NCBI GenBank assembly: GCA_038087015.1
Contig: JASBNA010000006.1
Coordinates: forward strand, 434,001 to 498,000
Length of the DNA: 64,000 nt
DNA from: Cerrena zonata
Taxonomy: Eukaryota; Basidiomycota; Agaricomycetes; Polyporales; Cerrenaceae
Direction of reading: 5' to 3'
This document shows, piece by piece, positions 13,501 to 24,978 of this stretch (positions are counted from its first letter, which is position 1; every line of letters begins with the position of its first letter). Under the pieces are notes generated by a model. It made no database searches. It worked only from the letters and a program-made list of their open reading frames with translations, and had not been told where the DNA came from. A program made the translations under genes and the position numbers.

Positions 13501-13945
13501 AAATAATTGCGGTGCAAAGCTCGCCTGCACCTGAAAGGAGTGAGGCCTCTGCCCGAATTCCAGCAACCGTGGCATGTACACGTCTATTTATTTCTTCAAT
13601 AGATGGTTTCGCATTGACAGGGCTAGGTTCCGGTTCGGAAGGTAACATGATATGTTGTTTCGGGGACGTCCCCGGGGAGATTTGATCCCCAGAGGACGAT
13701 GAAGGTAGTAATACAGTCTTCTCTTCTGCAGAAGAGGCGGTCGATGGTCTTCTATATTTGGATCTGCTTGGTTTCGAGTTGAGGGACAGTCGAGGAATAG
13801 GTAAATGAGGCACAGCCGAAGCCAGAGGCAGAGAGATGTCGTTAAGAGCAAGAGAAGGAACAGAAAGAGAACCCGGTTCAGCTCTAGCGTGGTGTTGTGG
13901 TTGAATCCCTTCCATCAATGTTACCGAAGCGAATTTGGAAAGCAA
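7564..13945 (-). CDS. Hybrid histidine kinase with GAF domains and a response-regulator domain
   Basis: A large phosphorelay sensor kinase. After a Ser/Pro-rich disordered N-terminal region (13945 down to about 12080) comes a GAF domain (FNIWNTEHDVNFDRIAHLVR; VFNTRIVVIALIDG; AGFGLQNLPRTSSFDAHTIL; DDEPTVVLDAQDDWRFCKN), a second GAF-like region (SMEQIYERAARLVQRTLDLEG), and then the HisKA phosphoacceptor SISHELRTPLHG near 10100. The ATPase domain shows the N box (GGIRRVLMNLFGNSLKFTS), VMDTGKGIS and TGTGLGLAIVNS. The C-terminal receiver has VRVLVVEDNAILR, the phospho-accepting Asp in VVLLDLSMPLLDG and the Lys of YLVKPVAF. The stop is at 7564-7566. Many short introns interrupt it. Exon 13945-13539 joins the next exon with LS spliced to VDVLPSPFDPSP. 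The true start is uncertain: the frame stays open upstream to an acceptor-like TATAG at about 14023, which may mark a 5' UTR intron, and Met at 13915 is another candidate. No membrane segments, so cytosolic. Confidence 0.88.
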
Positions 13946-14396
13946 GGATGCAATTAGACGTCGTAATGCGGCGATGGGTTGGAAGCGTAAGCGTTCAGAT
14001 GGCTGAATGCTGGAGAGGAAGTACTATAGGTGTTTCTGTGCGTGTTAGTGGACGCCAGAGATGAGAGAGACGACATGGACACCTAGAAAGGGATGTGCAA
14101 CATGCAAGTGGAGGAGGGGAGCAAGAATGCGACCGAGTCTGGGCGCACCGACAGTGCCTTGACTGGCATCACCACCTTCCTAACTCGGCCAACCATGCAC
14201 ACACCAGCAGTGATATCATCATTTCAACCCCCGCTTACTCATTTCAATCCCAGTCTATTCCCCATTACAAACTATTCGACTCCGCGACTATACCTGCTCC
14301 ACACATCTCAAAGCGGTAACCTCTGTATTCCAAGCACACCATTGGCTGTTGCATTCATCCAGTCATAACTTGTCATTATCCGTCAAGGATCGTAGC
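13946..14396. promoter_or_regulatory. Upstream region of the histidine kinase and 3' end region of dolichol kinase
   Basis: Both flanking genes run on the minus strand, so this holds the kinase's promoter and 5' leader and the distal side of the dolichol kinase gene. A 40-codon open frame on the minus strand (14076-13954), rich in Ser/Thr/Asn, ends in TAA and is not in frame with the kinase. It could be an upstream ORF or a remnant of the N-terminus. Confidence 0.4.
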
Positions 14397-17300
14397 TCAA
14401 ATACAATCAACTACAGCTAGCATACTCCACATGTACAACGGCAAGGTCAAATTGTCGTTCTGCGCCGAGAATGCTTCAAGCAATGACGCAAGACAAGCAA
14501 CAACGGTATAGCGGATCACCTATTTTATACACGTATCATTGCGCCCGGTCAGCACTTTTTAGTGTTTTTGATGATACAAAGTGGGGCGCAATGCTTACCG
14601 AAAAATCTTCCGTCAGCCCACAGACACGCAGAACCCACGCGCACACGGCAACTGAGATAGCAAAGGTGAGGCTGCCTTCAATCGTCTTCGGCGTAGTGGA
14701 CGTCCAACGATGCCGGCCAAATCTTTTCCCCACGATAGAGGCCAAGGCGTCGCCTACACCCAGCACCAATATCCCTGTAAACTGCAAGAGTTGTGACGGC
14801 CTGTTCGTACCGCGATATCAGCCTAAGGTTTTAATCAGGTGTGCGTAGTGGAGCAAATAGGCGCTTACCCCTCAAACCAAACTGAATTGGCGCAGCCTGT
14901 GAGGAGATAAAAATGGCTCAAAATGGCAGTCCCACTGTCTTTCGCATCAAGAAACTCGTTCATAAACACATGGACCGATGCACCAAATGGGTAGAGCGCA
15001 AAGTACCGCACATATTCGGCAAAGGTGAAAAGCGCAAACGCTGCACTGAACGAAAGATGTGCAAATGCGGGCTAATTGAAGTTCCAATCAGTTCCGAACG
15101 CCTCGGATGGAGTTCATATAAGAGTGATGGTTCGATCCTACTTACATCCGCTGCAACGCCAGGAAGGAACATAACAACAGCTAGCGCATGGAAGTACTTG
15201 CGTCTAGCATTCACACTAAGTGTTGGTACGCGTTTGTCTGCCGCATCCAACCAGTCTGTTGCGGTCACACCTACACCATTCCCGATGTTCGGAAGGTTGG
15301 GTAAAGGCGGGAAACCTAAACCTAATGGGCCAGAAGCGTCTACCGGCGGGGTAGAAGGTCTACTAGGATCGCTCTGATTACCTGGACTAGAGTTTCCTGT
15401 GGCGCTATACGAGAGTCGAGACGGGTCGAAAGTCGTTGGTGCATCTCCAGCAACTGTCATCACACTTCTATGCCTGAATCTGCGAGATCTGGACAATTGC
15501 CGACCCCAGCCAACGACGCTAAGACTAACCAGGAGTCCCCAGTAAGCTAGCAAAAGAGGTCGGCTCCATTTTCGCTTTCCACCGAGAATAAAGAAGATTG
15601 CCCAGACCCATGGATCACGACTGCCCAGACACCAGCGTGTCCAAAGACCGATGGCGCCTCCCACTATTATGACAGTGCCTAGGTAGAAGCTCAACGCCAA
15701 GAGTCGTCGATGTTTTTGACGTTCAGCTGGGAAACGCAGGCGGCGGACAGGCTGCTGCGATATGTGGCGGGAAAGATACAGAAGAGGCGAAAGAAGGAAA
15801 CCGGTGAGTAAAGAGCCGGGTATAAGAGCGATCTGATAAAGTAGTAAAGGGGTTGGTAGCCGGTAAGTCTTGATATACGCGGTTGTTACCGGCCAGATCT
15901 GACAGATGAACATGAGGACTTGTCAGGATACACCCGAAATGAAAGGAATAGATACGCACGCGTGCAATTGTGAGATTAATACTTTCCATGAAAAGTACAG
16001 TTGCACCAAAACATACGAGTCCGAGCTCTCCGAATGTGAACCCGCGGTGTGCGAGACGGATGCCGGCATAAAGCGAGAACTGGAACATCAACGCGCTGAT
16101 GACCACTTCAAAATAGTTCATATCTGCAGGGGTGCAATAATATGAGAAAAAGGAACCAAAAGTCCGACGCGAAAGGAGATAATAGATGGGTATGACGCAA
16201 TAATCTAGCGAAATTAAAAGACCACACTTACTTTGCCATATGCCTACATTGAGTTCCGAGAACAAGATTCTGACGCACAAAACCCACCATGTCACGGATA
16301 CGGCGAAAAGAGCGTACAAATATGCTCTGCGACTTTCTTTCCTCGGAACATGGCTCAACTCGCCATCTGGTACGTTCGTCCTGCGGCGATGTCTGGCTTC
16401 CGTAACCCACGACGAACACGCATGTATGATCAGAATCGTCGAGCAGAAGGTAGCTTGATTGACAAGGTTGCGTCTTGAGAGCAACAAGGCTCCGAGGGCA
16501 GTGTGCGGCTCTAACGCGTTCTGAAGTATTGTTGGAGGTTCAATGAGCCAATTGGATGGCAGAGGAATCTGGGGTGGTGGTATCGATTTGCTGGCTTTTA
16601 TGGTTAGGTACATGAGCGCGCATGCTATAAATGGGCCAACGAGGAGTCCGGTGAGAATCCCATCATCCGAGGAATCTCTGACCAGGGACCAACTATCAGT
16701 CTAAGGAAAATATTAGGTTGACACGAGTTGCGCGCACCTATAGTTCTTGGGTACCGTCATCCACACGAAACTCCTCTCATCAATCTTTGGGGGTGGTGTG
16801 GAAATTAATTGGGTGCCACGTCTATGCTCCCGTGCATCGAAGGACCGCGGTGAGTCCGGGCGAGTTGGCGTTGGAGGAACTGGAAGAGACACGGGTTTTT
16901 TCGAAACGCTTACACGGGTCCAAGAACAGTAAATTACAGAGGCTATAATCAGCAATGATATTTCTAGAACGGAATAGATTATAAAATTCAGGGCGTGATG
17001 TAGAAAGAAGAAATTAAAAGTCGCTACCCACCTATTGAGATCCACATATCAGGAGAGTATGGTGTTTCTGAACAGGTGCGCAGTTTGACGGCTATGAAAC
17101 CTAGAGAACTAACCAACAACATGTTTTCTATCGCCTGTCTCACATCCATAGAAGCCGTCCATGGCGTATTCGAGAACGGCAAGCGAAATGAGAAGCTGAC
17201 AGACGCAGGGAATAAATTGCGCCAAGTTCGGATGGGCTGTGCGTGCCTTGAACGCGAAAAAATAGAGGGCGAAGAAGTCCTATGGGGCATGGTATGCCCG

Positions 17301-17898
17301 TTACCGTCCAAGGATAGTTTCACGACCGGGGAACGAGATCGCGTGAAGGGAATGTCTTCTCGGAATCTAGTGGGACTTGCTCGACGTGAGTCGCCTGATT
17401 GCGAGGAGGATGGGCGGTGATTGCTTTTGGTGCGTTTGGAATTAGTCCCAATAGTCCGTGCTGCACGCTTCGCAGCTTCTCCAAGGGCGTGTTGTGCCGC
17501 GGTCCTGCCTCTGCGGTTCTGACGCATACCATCGTCTGTGTCGTAGTCTGTGGTAGACCCACTGTCCGACTGAGAACTATCCAGAAAGTCTGAGCAAATT
17601 TGAAGGTAGCGAAGGGGACGACCTACCTAGACGAGCCGGCCTGGTAACTTGTGCTCCATCCCTGTTGCTTGACTTTGACCGGAGCTAAAGAGGTCTGGTG
17701 GCGTCGTGTGACTGGTTGGTTCTTCCGACTCTGCTTGGTTGCAGGCGGGGATGGCGAAGAGTGCGATCGAGGCAGGGTGACTAGCTGGATATTGACAATA
17801 GTGACAAGTGGTGTATTGTTTGGAGGTCTTGTGTGTAATTGACTACTTTTGGTTGGCGGCGGCTCGGCTACCGGGAGAGTGTGACAAGCGTTAGAGAA
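14397..17898 (-). CDS. SEC59: Dolichol kinase (start not resolved)
   Basis: Dolichol kinase makes dolichyl phosphate with CTP at the ER membrane, the lipid carrier for N-glycosylation, GPI anchors and O-mannosylation. The C-terminal catalytic half is clear: ARRKYFHALAVVMFLPG, FALFTFAEYVRYFALYPFG, LTGCASPVWFEG, GILVLGVGDALASIVGKRFGR (CTP-binding), TPKTIEGSLTFAISV, and after an intron the end LLEAFSAQNDNLTLPLYM with a stop at 14397-14399. Many hydrophobic segments precede it (for example LLALSFYLGTVIIVGGAIGLW and PLLLAYWGLLVSLSVVGW), as expected for a polytopic protein. The N-terminal part is long and disordered: TDYDTDDGMRQNRRGR continues upstream through a 50-nt intron (GTAGGT..GATAG) into a Ser/Pro/Thr-rich exon open to an acceptor at 17899. 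No start Met is in that exon, so a further 5' exon is likely. Met 17527 would be a shorter alternative start. Confidence 0.88.
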
Positions 17899-18828
17899 CT
17901 GAGAGCGTCAGCATTTGATTATTTTGGGCTCTCGAAAACAAGGTGAAGAGACTTGCAGAGTGAATTACAGATTGCGATGGAGATCGAACATTCACGCTGT
18001 CAATGGGACGAGTGACATGGGGATCTGAGACAGCGAGGACTTTCCGGAGTTCGTGGTAGTGTGAGCGCACTGAGGCCTAACAGAGACAAGTTACAGCAGC
18101 GAGTCCAGCGTTGCGTGGGGCGTCTGTGAAACGTGGTTCGCCCAGATTGGTGCAGCGGCAAGAAACACGTTTCACAGGAGCGTTGAAAGCTGCCCACCTC
18201 ACACGAAGAACATCTGGGGAATGAATGAATCGATGATGAGCGATTGTGCCCAAGCTTAGCTTTTGCAATGACGTCGCCGCCTTCCAGTCAGAGATACTTA
18301 TAACTCCTTCCCACTGACGTTGTTTCAGAAGCTGCAGGCAGCAACAGTGCAGCCGCCGCACGTGTAGCCGACACGTGCAGGCAGTGATCGGTAAATTGGC
18401 GTGTCTCGGCGCGACGCGTTCTGACGAGAGCAGTCTAGAGCGCGTGTGAGCCTTCCCCTCCTCGTCCTCCTCCTTCTTGCAATCCTTTCATCACTTTTCG
18501 GTAAGTTGGGTAAGAATAGCGCGTCAGACACGCACAACGTCGTCCGTCTTTGATTATCGCAGCCTCGATCTGTGTTGTCTCGCTCTACTCCGACGTTCCT
18601 CGTTCTCATCCTGTAAGCTGCATATTAAGGCATCCTTCCGTCACGCAAGCTGAACGCGGCTTCCGTTCTGTTCTCAGTAAAGCAGCCGACGCGTCTGCGG
18701 TGGAGTCCCTGTGTAAAATCTTTTGCATATCTGTCAAATCACTTCGCCTCCTACTGACACGTTAGGGACAGTCACCTGCGATCCTTCGCTTTTCTAGACG
18801 ATTCATTCCGGGCGTAGTATCACGCAGT
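17899..18828. promoter_or_regulatory. Divergent region between dolichol kinase and uracil-DNA glycosylase, with two MluI-type boxes
   Basis: About 930 bp containing the missing 5' end of SEC59 and the promoter of UNG. ACGCGT occurs at 18414-18419 and 18689-18694, about 410 and 135 bp before the UNG start. ACGCGT is the core site of the fungal MBF cell-cycle factor that drives S-phase DNA synthesis and repair genes. Whether MBF acts here is inference, because the region is CpG-rich. Confidence 0.45.
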
Positions 18829-21021
18829 ATGTCCGAAAACCAGGGCCCTGTCTACCTCGAGGACCTTGAGGCACCCAAGTCTCAGGAGAAGACCGAGGAG
18901 GACAAAGTGACTAGTAGCCAGAGTTCGGTTGCTACCACACTGACAGAAAATCCTGTCACATCCACTAGTGATACCACCACTACCACCACCACAGTCGAGA
19001 AAGCTAAAACGGTGGCGGTATCGAAGGGTACCAAGCGGCAGAGAACTCTGATGGACATGTTTACTCCTGTCCCAGCGACAGCACAAAAGTCCAAGAAGCT
19101 CAAACTGGATGAGACTGGTTCCGGCTCCAATGCCACAACCAGGTCCGCGTCCATGTCCATGTCCTCGGGCTCGGCGAGCGGCACACAAACGTTGAACTCT
19201 ATCCCGTTCTCCTTGTCTGCCTACATGAATTCTCTTTCTGATGAGGAAAGACAACTTTTGACCCTCGAATGCGATACGATGGGCAAGAGCTGGTAAGTAC
19301 AATTCAGAGTCCGGTCTGTTTTCGGGATATGGATGCGCGGATTCCCAGAATTCTATCTTCCCAAACGCATGTTTCGTGCTGAAATGAAGAGCTTCTCTCG
19401 GTTGTGGCGCCGTATTGTTCTGTTGAGCACTGTTGGGTGATGTGAACGGACCAACTGATTTCGTCTTCTTCTAATACCAGGCTCAAAGTACTCAAGGAAG
19501 AAATTCGCAAGCCTTACTTTATTAAGCTTAAGCGTTTCCTTTGGGAAGAGGGGGTGAAGACGGTGAATGAATCGGCCAAGTCATTGAGGATTTACCCTGC
19601 ACGTAAGTCTTCCCAACCGACCCGCACTGTCGCCACGTTCATTTAACCTACCATTTTTCTGGCCTGTTGCTCACGATGTGTTGCATAGCCGGTAACATCT
19701 ATTCCTGGTCGAACCTCACGCCTCTCGGACGTGTCAAGGTGGTGATCATCGGTCAAGATCCTTATCATGGCCCTGGACAAGCTCATGGTCCGTCATTATT
19801 CCTTACACATGATTTATTCAGTCACCCCGGCCTTCTGCTTCTTTGGTCCTCGGAAATGGACTCTAACTCCTAGAATTTTAATCGACAGGTCTCTCCTTCT
19901 CCGTACCACAGGGTGTGCCCGTACCTCCCTCTTTGCGTAGCGTGCGTTCTTAAACATTGATTGATTGTTTTCTCGTGGTGTTCCATTAACGCTCGCCGGC
20001 CCTTGGTCTTAGATATATACGGAAATCAAGGCCGAATATCCCGCCTTTGAGATACCGAAACATGGGTGAGTGACAACACACGCTTTAATCCGATACCCGT
20101 CCCCTTCTTGGACTTTCTATAATCCTGTATCTCATCAACACGCCCCAACGCGTGACTCGACACGTTTTATTCATTTTACGCGACCTTCCTGCTACTTCTC
20201 CTAACTTTTCCTAAAACACATATTGAACATACCCACCACCCCACCGCAGAAACCTTACCTCCTGGGCGGAGAACGGCGTGTTGCTTCTCAACACCTCCCT
20301 CACCGTGAAGGCAGGCAACGCAGGTTCTCACCAGAACAAAGGCTGGGAAAACTTTACAGACAAGGTCATCGAGGTTGTCGACAAATATGGCGGCGCAAAT
20401 CTCTCGTCGAATAGCGGCCAAGGCCGAGGAATAGTCTTCCTTGCCTGGGGTGCATGGGCAGCAAAGAGGGTCTCCAAATTGGATAAGGTTAGCACTTGTC
20501 TTTCCTTATTCTTTCTCTCTCAGCCTCATAAACTTCTTACTGACGCCGGGAATTTCGTACCACCTCACCTTATCCGCCTGCTTTGCTGTGACTTGGGTCT
20601 GGCCTCTAGAAAAAACACCTTATTCTATCAAGTGCTGTGAGTGTAGCTAAGTCGCCGAAAAACAACCTTTTATTTCCTTTTCCCCAGGCCAGTCCGGCCA
20701 TTTCCCATTTTTACCTTTTTCATCCTTTCTTTCTCCCTCGTTCCGTAGCAACGACCGCCCTCGTTACCAACAACTCTTACTGCCTCCTGTCCCGCCCGGC
20801 ATTATGCTAACCGTCTATTTTTCTTTCCCTTTTCTGTTCTGCATAATCTTCCCAAACTTTATATGCGACGATGGCTGATGACGACGATTTTATGATGACA
20901 GCATCCGTCACCGCTCAGCGCGCACCGCGGCTTCTTTGGCAACGGACACTTCAAGCAGGCCAACGAATGGCTAGAATCCAAGTACGGTCCAGAAGGATGT
21001 GTGGACTGGACCCGACTTTGA
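18829..21021 (+). CDS. UNG1: Uracil-DNA glycosylase (family 1)
   Basis: Removes uracil from DNA as the first step of base excision repair. The N-terminal 140 residues are disordered and Ser/Thr-rich, with a Lys-rich stretch and a PCNA-interaction box QRTLMDMF (residues 71-78), which would tether the enzyme to replication forks. The catalytic domain follows: [15 protein letters not shown]; the water-activating loop [13 protein letters not shown]; the Pro-rich loop [15 protein letters not shown]; the uracil-recognition segment [21 protein letters not shown]; and the Leu intercalation loop [18 protein letters not shown] 27-nt exon (KKHLILSSA) lies between the VSKLDK exon and HPSPLS. The stop is at 21019-21021 after EGCVDWTRL. 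All catalytic residues (Asp of GQDPYH, His of HPSPLS) are present, so the gene looks functional. Several introns are 60-200 nt, longer than in neighbouring genes. Confidence 0.95.
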
Positions 21022-24001
21022 AGAAATTTTCTCCACCCGTCAACTTACCGGTCACCACCGCCACATAATCACCTTCCCTTGGGTAACCCATATCAAACTT
21101 TTTCACTCAAATCACCGAAATCACACTTTTGAATCACCTTTTTACCCCCCTCTCCGGCAGAAGCACCCTCTCTCGCTACTCCCCATATGTATTCATGAAG
21201 CGTGTGCCATATGAGCGCATTGCCCAAATGTTCTCGACCTCCGTCTTCTTGCGAAAATCCCCCACTTTATCTCTGATCAATCGTATCCCGGGGTTCACAC
21301 ACATACCTTACACCTTAATATTACTCAAACACTCCCCCTCGATGGGGGTGGCGAGCATGTGGATATACAGTTTTTTACCTTCTCTTTCGCTTTCTTGCGT
21401 GAGTCAGTTCAGTTCTTTTGTTCTCCTTTTGGTCTTTCCCCTCAACCAAATATTCCCTCCGGCTTTCCGGTCATCTCCCGATTTCTACGTGTTTTGCTCG
21501 TACCTCGCGGTCCCTCCTTCCCCCCCTCCGCTATTCACTATCAGAGACTATTCCTTGTCCTTTGGTTTATGTTATCATACAATCAGATGTGTGCCCGTTC
21601 TACTTTTTTCATTTCACGCATGTTAGGCTGTTACACTTGTTTCATGCTGTTTTAATTTCGCGTATTTTGGGTCTCTATTCAATCGTTTACTGACTTTTTT
21701 TTTTACCGACATAACCGGTCTCTCTCCCATTTATTGATCTAGATGGACGATTTTTCTTGCCTGGAACCTCCGACAACACACTTGCCCTAGAGTCCGAATG
21801 ACGCATGGCCTTTCCGCCAACTTCCTTTCCTTACCTACGGACCGTACACAGCGGATGTTTTGCGGAGATATCGATACGAAACCTTTCTTCCGTACACTGA
21901 ACAACAAAATTACCACCTACTACAGTACCCAATCTTGGTATTCAATGTATATAGAATATAGTACCATACTACCGTTCTTTTTTTTCTTGCCAGTGGGTCA
22001 TGTATTCCGTCATACCGTCATACCGATCCCGATAACCCGGATGAATTCAATGAATCAAGAGACCCACCTTCCCCCTCACCCCTTCTTCTTGGATAGAACC
22101 GTTCGAATGTTTATTATTGCTCTGGAATTTACCCACACTCGACACGACCCTGCAGCTTCGCCGCGGTGTTCATACACACGTACCTCGAACTTGAGAGAGA
22201 AAGAACTCATGTGGATGGAAACCCCTTCTGTTCTGGTTTGACAGTTTAGGTGGGCTCGTGCAATTCAACAAGAAGGACAGACGGGGCATCTGGGCATTGC
22301 CTCTCGGGATTCAATGCCCTTTAGGCGAAGGCACGAAGGTACGGATTTGCATCATGTCAGGGCGATTTTTTGACACCTTCCTTCTGTTGTTTTTCAATTG
22401 GGTTTGGACGGTCTTGGAGGACCTTAAGGCATGCTTGGGGGAGGGAGGGAGGACGTAGTGCAACAAGCAACACGTAGCTACATACCAAAACTTCTTTTTT
22501 GCACACACACGCCGAGTCGCGCGTGTCGAGGGCGATCTGTCCGAGTTGACGGGGGATTTTTTTTTCGAGGGAAGGGATCGAAGGAAAGGAAGGAGGGTCG
22601 GGGGACCGGCGTTCACACATGTGAGGAGAGGAAAGGAGGTGGGTTAGCGATTTTCGGAAGGAATGTGGGGGTTAGATGGGGTATAACAGGTATAATGAGG
22701 TCCGTCAGTTATGGGAGAGAGGCTGGAAGGAACACCCCTTGGGAGTATGGGATGTGTTGAGGGACATAGATGGAGAGATAAAACGGGGACGGGAGGGATG
22801 CTTCTTTTTTAACATTTAGCATCCGTTTAGTCTCTAACGCAAAGACCGGAAAACATGCGTTTTAGGTGTCTTCGAAGTTAATAGATAGAGTATATAGATA
22901 TCTTTAAACACCGGATTCACTCGCTGGACTCGGTCGCTACGATAATCGCAGACTAAGACACGTCTTCTACTCGACTGGTTGCGAGGGGCGAAAAAAAAAC
23001 AGACACTAGAGACAAAGAAAGAGAGTGTGATGACGAGGAGAAGGTCCCAAGAGAAAACGTGACTAGAATCAGTGAGTAGTCATTCGCAGCAAGATTGATT
23101 GAGTCACACAATGATACCGTAAGATATGTGAGGAGGAGGGTGCTCTCGTAATCTCGAAATCGGAGATGAGAGTGGCGGCGGACTTGGGAGGTTGTGAGCA
23201 CATGAGCTAGGTTACCGTCTGCGCAACCTCCCGTGCTCATAGCTATGGGCTGGAAAGTGCCGGCGGAAGTTTCACTAGAACGGGATTGCTCAGGCAGCCC
23301 AAGAGTGCCTGAATTACTTGACTTTTGCCTTCCCTGGAGACGGAGGGAAGGGCAAGAAGTCCTGGTGACGTACACGTTTTTTCGAACACACACCCGTTTT
23401 TCGACGAAACCGATGGGTCGAGGTTGTTCGTGGGTGTGGAACGGGTGTGAACAGCGAGGAATTGCATATTTTTTTGCTTGGGTTGCCGGAGTGTAGATTA
23501 GCGACGCAGACAAGCGAGAAAAAAGTATTTCAACGCTTTGGATGATGATATTCAAACAGATAGTAGATACCAGATGCGCGCGATACGGGATAACTAGATA
23601 GAAGCGAAGGCTGCAAAAACGTGATTCAAGTTCCTATATATGCATACATATTGGATATGGAGGACGATGATCAAACACTAGGGAGGTGGTGGCAGTAAGG
23701 TATGAGAACCCTGTAGCGCTGCACAGGGGTATGTATATGCAAGATAGGATAGACAGTACTAGCTAGCAGACAATGACGATGAGGAGTGGATGAGAGGGAG
23801 ATATATGACGAGTAAACAGTAGCCCGGAAAACAAAACGATAACAGCGTGACTTCTGTTTATTGTAGCGATACAAGACATGTCCGAAACACAAATACGAAA
23901 AGGGGATGCAAGAAGAGAAAAAGATCTTTAATATCGACGACGTCCTTGAGAAATGGTAGCAACGACAAGATGTGAAGGTGGGAAACGTGACTGATGGGAA
24001 A
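21022..24001. other. About 3 kb without a recognisable gene
   Basis: Lies between the UNG end (+) and the bZIP end (-). The first half is strongly pyrimidine-rich on the + strand, including long T and CT runs. From about 22430 it switches to G-rich (for example GGGGGAGGGAGGGAGG near 22437). Open frames up to 200 codons occur (22953-23555 on the minus strand) but are low in complexity and show no family motif or splice logic. Long 3' UTRs, a noncoding transcript or a regulatory stretch are possible. Confidence 0.4.
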
Positions 24002-24978
24002 TTAGGAGGGCATTCGACCTACTCTAGACTCCATGTCATACACGCTGGCGCGGACGGAAACCACGCTCTCTGGAGAAGGTATTCGGACCACATGCGCAGA
24101 TTGCTGTTGTTGTTGCCGCGGTGCATGAGGCATGGACGAAGAAAGAGCCTGGTGATTTATGACGACACCAAGCGGGTACCCCTGAGACTCGGTGATAGAC
24201 CGTCTGTGAGTGGACATTGTATGTGTGACGGAATTGCCGTGAGGAGAAGAAGAGGGGGCTATGGCTGAAGTGGGGGAGTGATTATGCATTTGTGAATGCG
24301 AGTTGTCGTGTACTGAGGAATAGACCGGATAGCCCCGCTGGTTTTCGAGAAAGTAGTTGCCATCAGAAGTGGTTTGATATGTAGCCTGCGGGACGGAGTG
24401 AAGAGGACGGGAGGTGGAAGGAGATTGTGACGCCTGGTAATATTGGTTTGAGCCGGTGGACAAGCCAGCATAGTCGTACTGCTGCTGGTTAGAGGTGTCT
24501 TTGCGGGAGATGTTGTCACCCCAGACGGAGGAGACTCCGAGGTCGTGTATGGAGTTTGTTGTGGGAGAGAGGGAGTCTGTGCGAGCAGAGTTGGAGGACG
24601 GCGAATCGCTGCCTGCGGGGGCGGGGACGCCGGATGGAAGACTACCGCTCCTGGCGATGATGTCTCCAAGAGAGGAGGAGGTTCTAGTAGGATATGGTTT
24701 TGGCTTGTCTTTGCCGGTGGGACCCTTGCCCAGGGCGGGTCGGTGAACCGGAGGGAGGTGTAAAGCGGCTCGGAGGACATTGTTTTCCTCTTCGAGTTCG
24801 GCGACCCGCTGCTCTAGAGCCTGTGGGGGAAGAAAAATGAGTATGGTGAGCGGTGGATGGGGTAGAAGAGACGTGCCTCGAGATGGGCAGCTCTGCGTGC
24901 CCTGAATGCTCTCTGGACATCCCTAGCGCGGTTTGGCGGGAGGTTGTCGTTGCGCTTGCGGCCGCGTTTGGAAGACAT
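24002..24978 (-). CDS. bZIP transcription factor
   Basis: A DNA-binding regulator. The first exon from 24978 holds a Lys/Arg-rich start (MSSKRGRKRNDNLPP) and the basic region NRARDVQRAFRARRAAHLE, with the N-x7-R spacing of bZIP factors. Splicing through a GC-AG intron (24876-24821) joins it in frame to the leucine zipper ALEQRVAELEEENNVLRAAL. The rest is Ser/Pro/Gln-rich and disordered, with a short Gln run (RQQQQQS) near the C-terminus, typical of an activation region. The stop is at 24002-24004. The basic-region sequence is of the fungal type where RAFRARRxAHL replaces the classic RxxAxxCR, seen in stress or sulphur/iron regulators. Targets cannot be read from the sequence. The gene is isolated, with 1.4 kb of noncoding sequence upstream and 3 kb downstream. 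Confidence 0.85.

Noticed and set aside
21129..21693. Long plus-strand frames of 90-165 codons after UNG
   Set aside because: They arise from pyrimidine-rich sequence, which lacks stops in several frames at once. The composition is almost all Ser, Phe, Leu and Pro.
22430..22460. G-quadruplex candidate GGGGGAGGGAGGGAGG
   Set aside because: The last run has only two G, so it does not meet the usual four-run rule. Noted only as part of the G-rich stretch.
22953..23555. 200-codon minus-strand frame downstream of bZIP
   Set aside because: Low complexity, no motif, no splice partner; more likely untranslated or intergenic.
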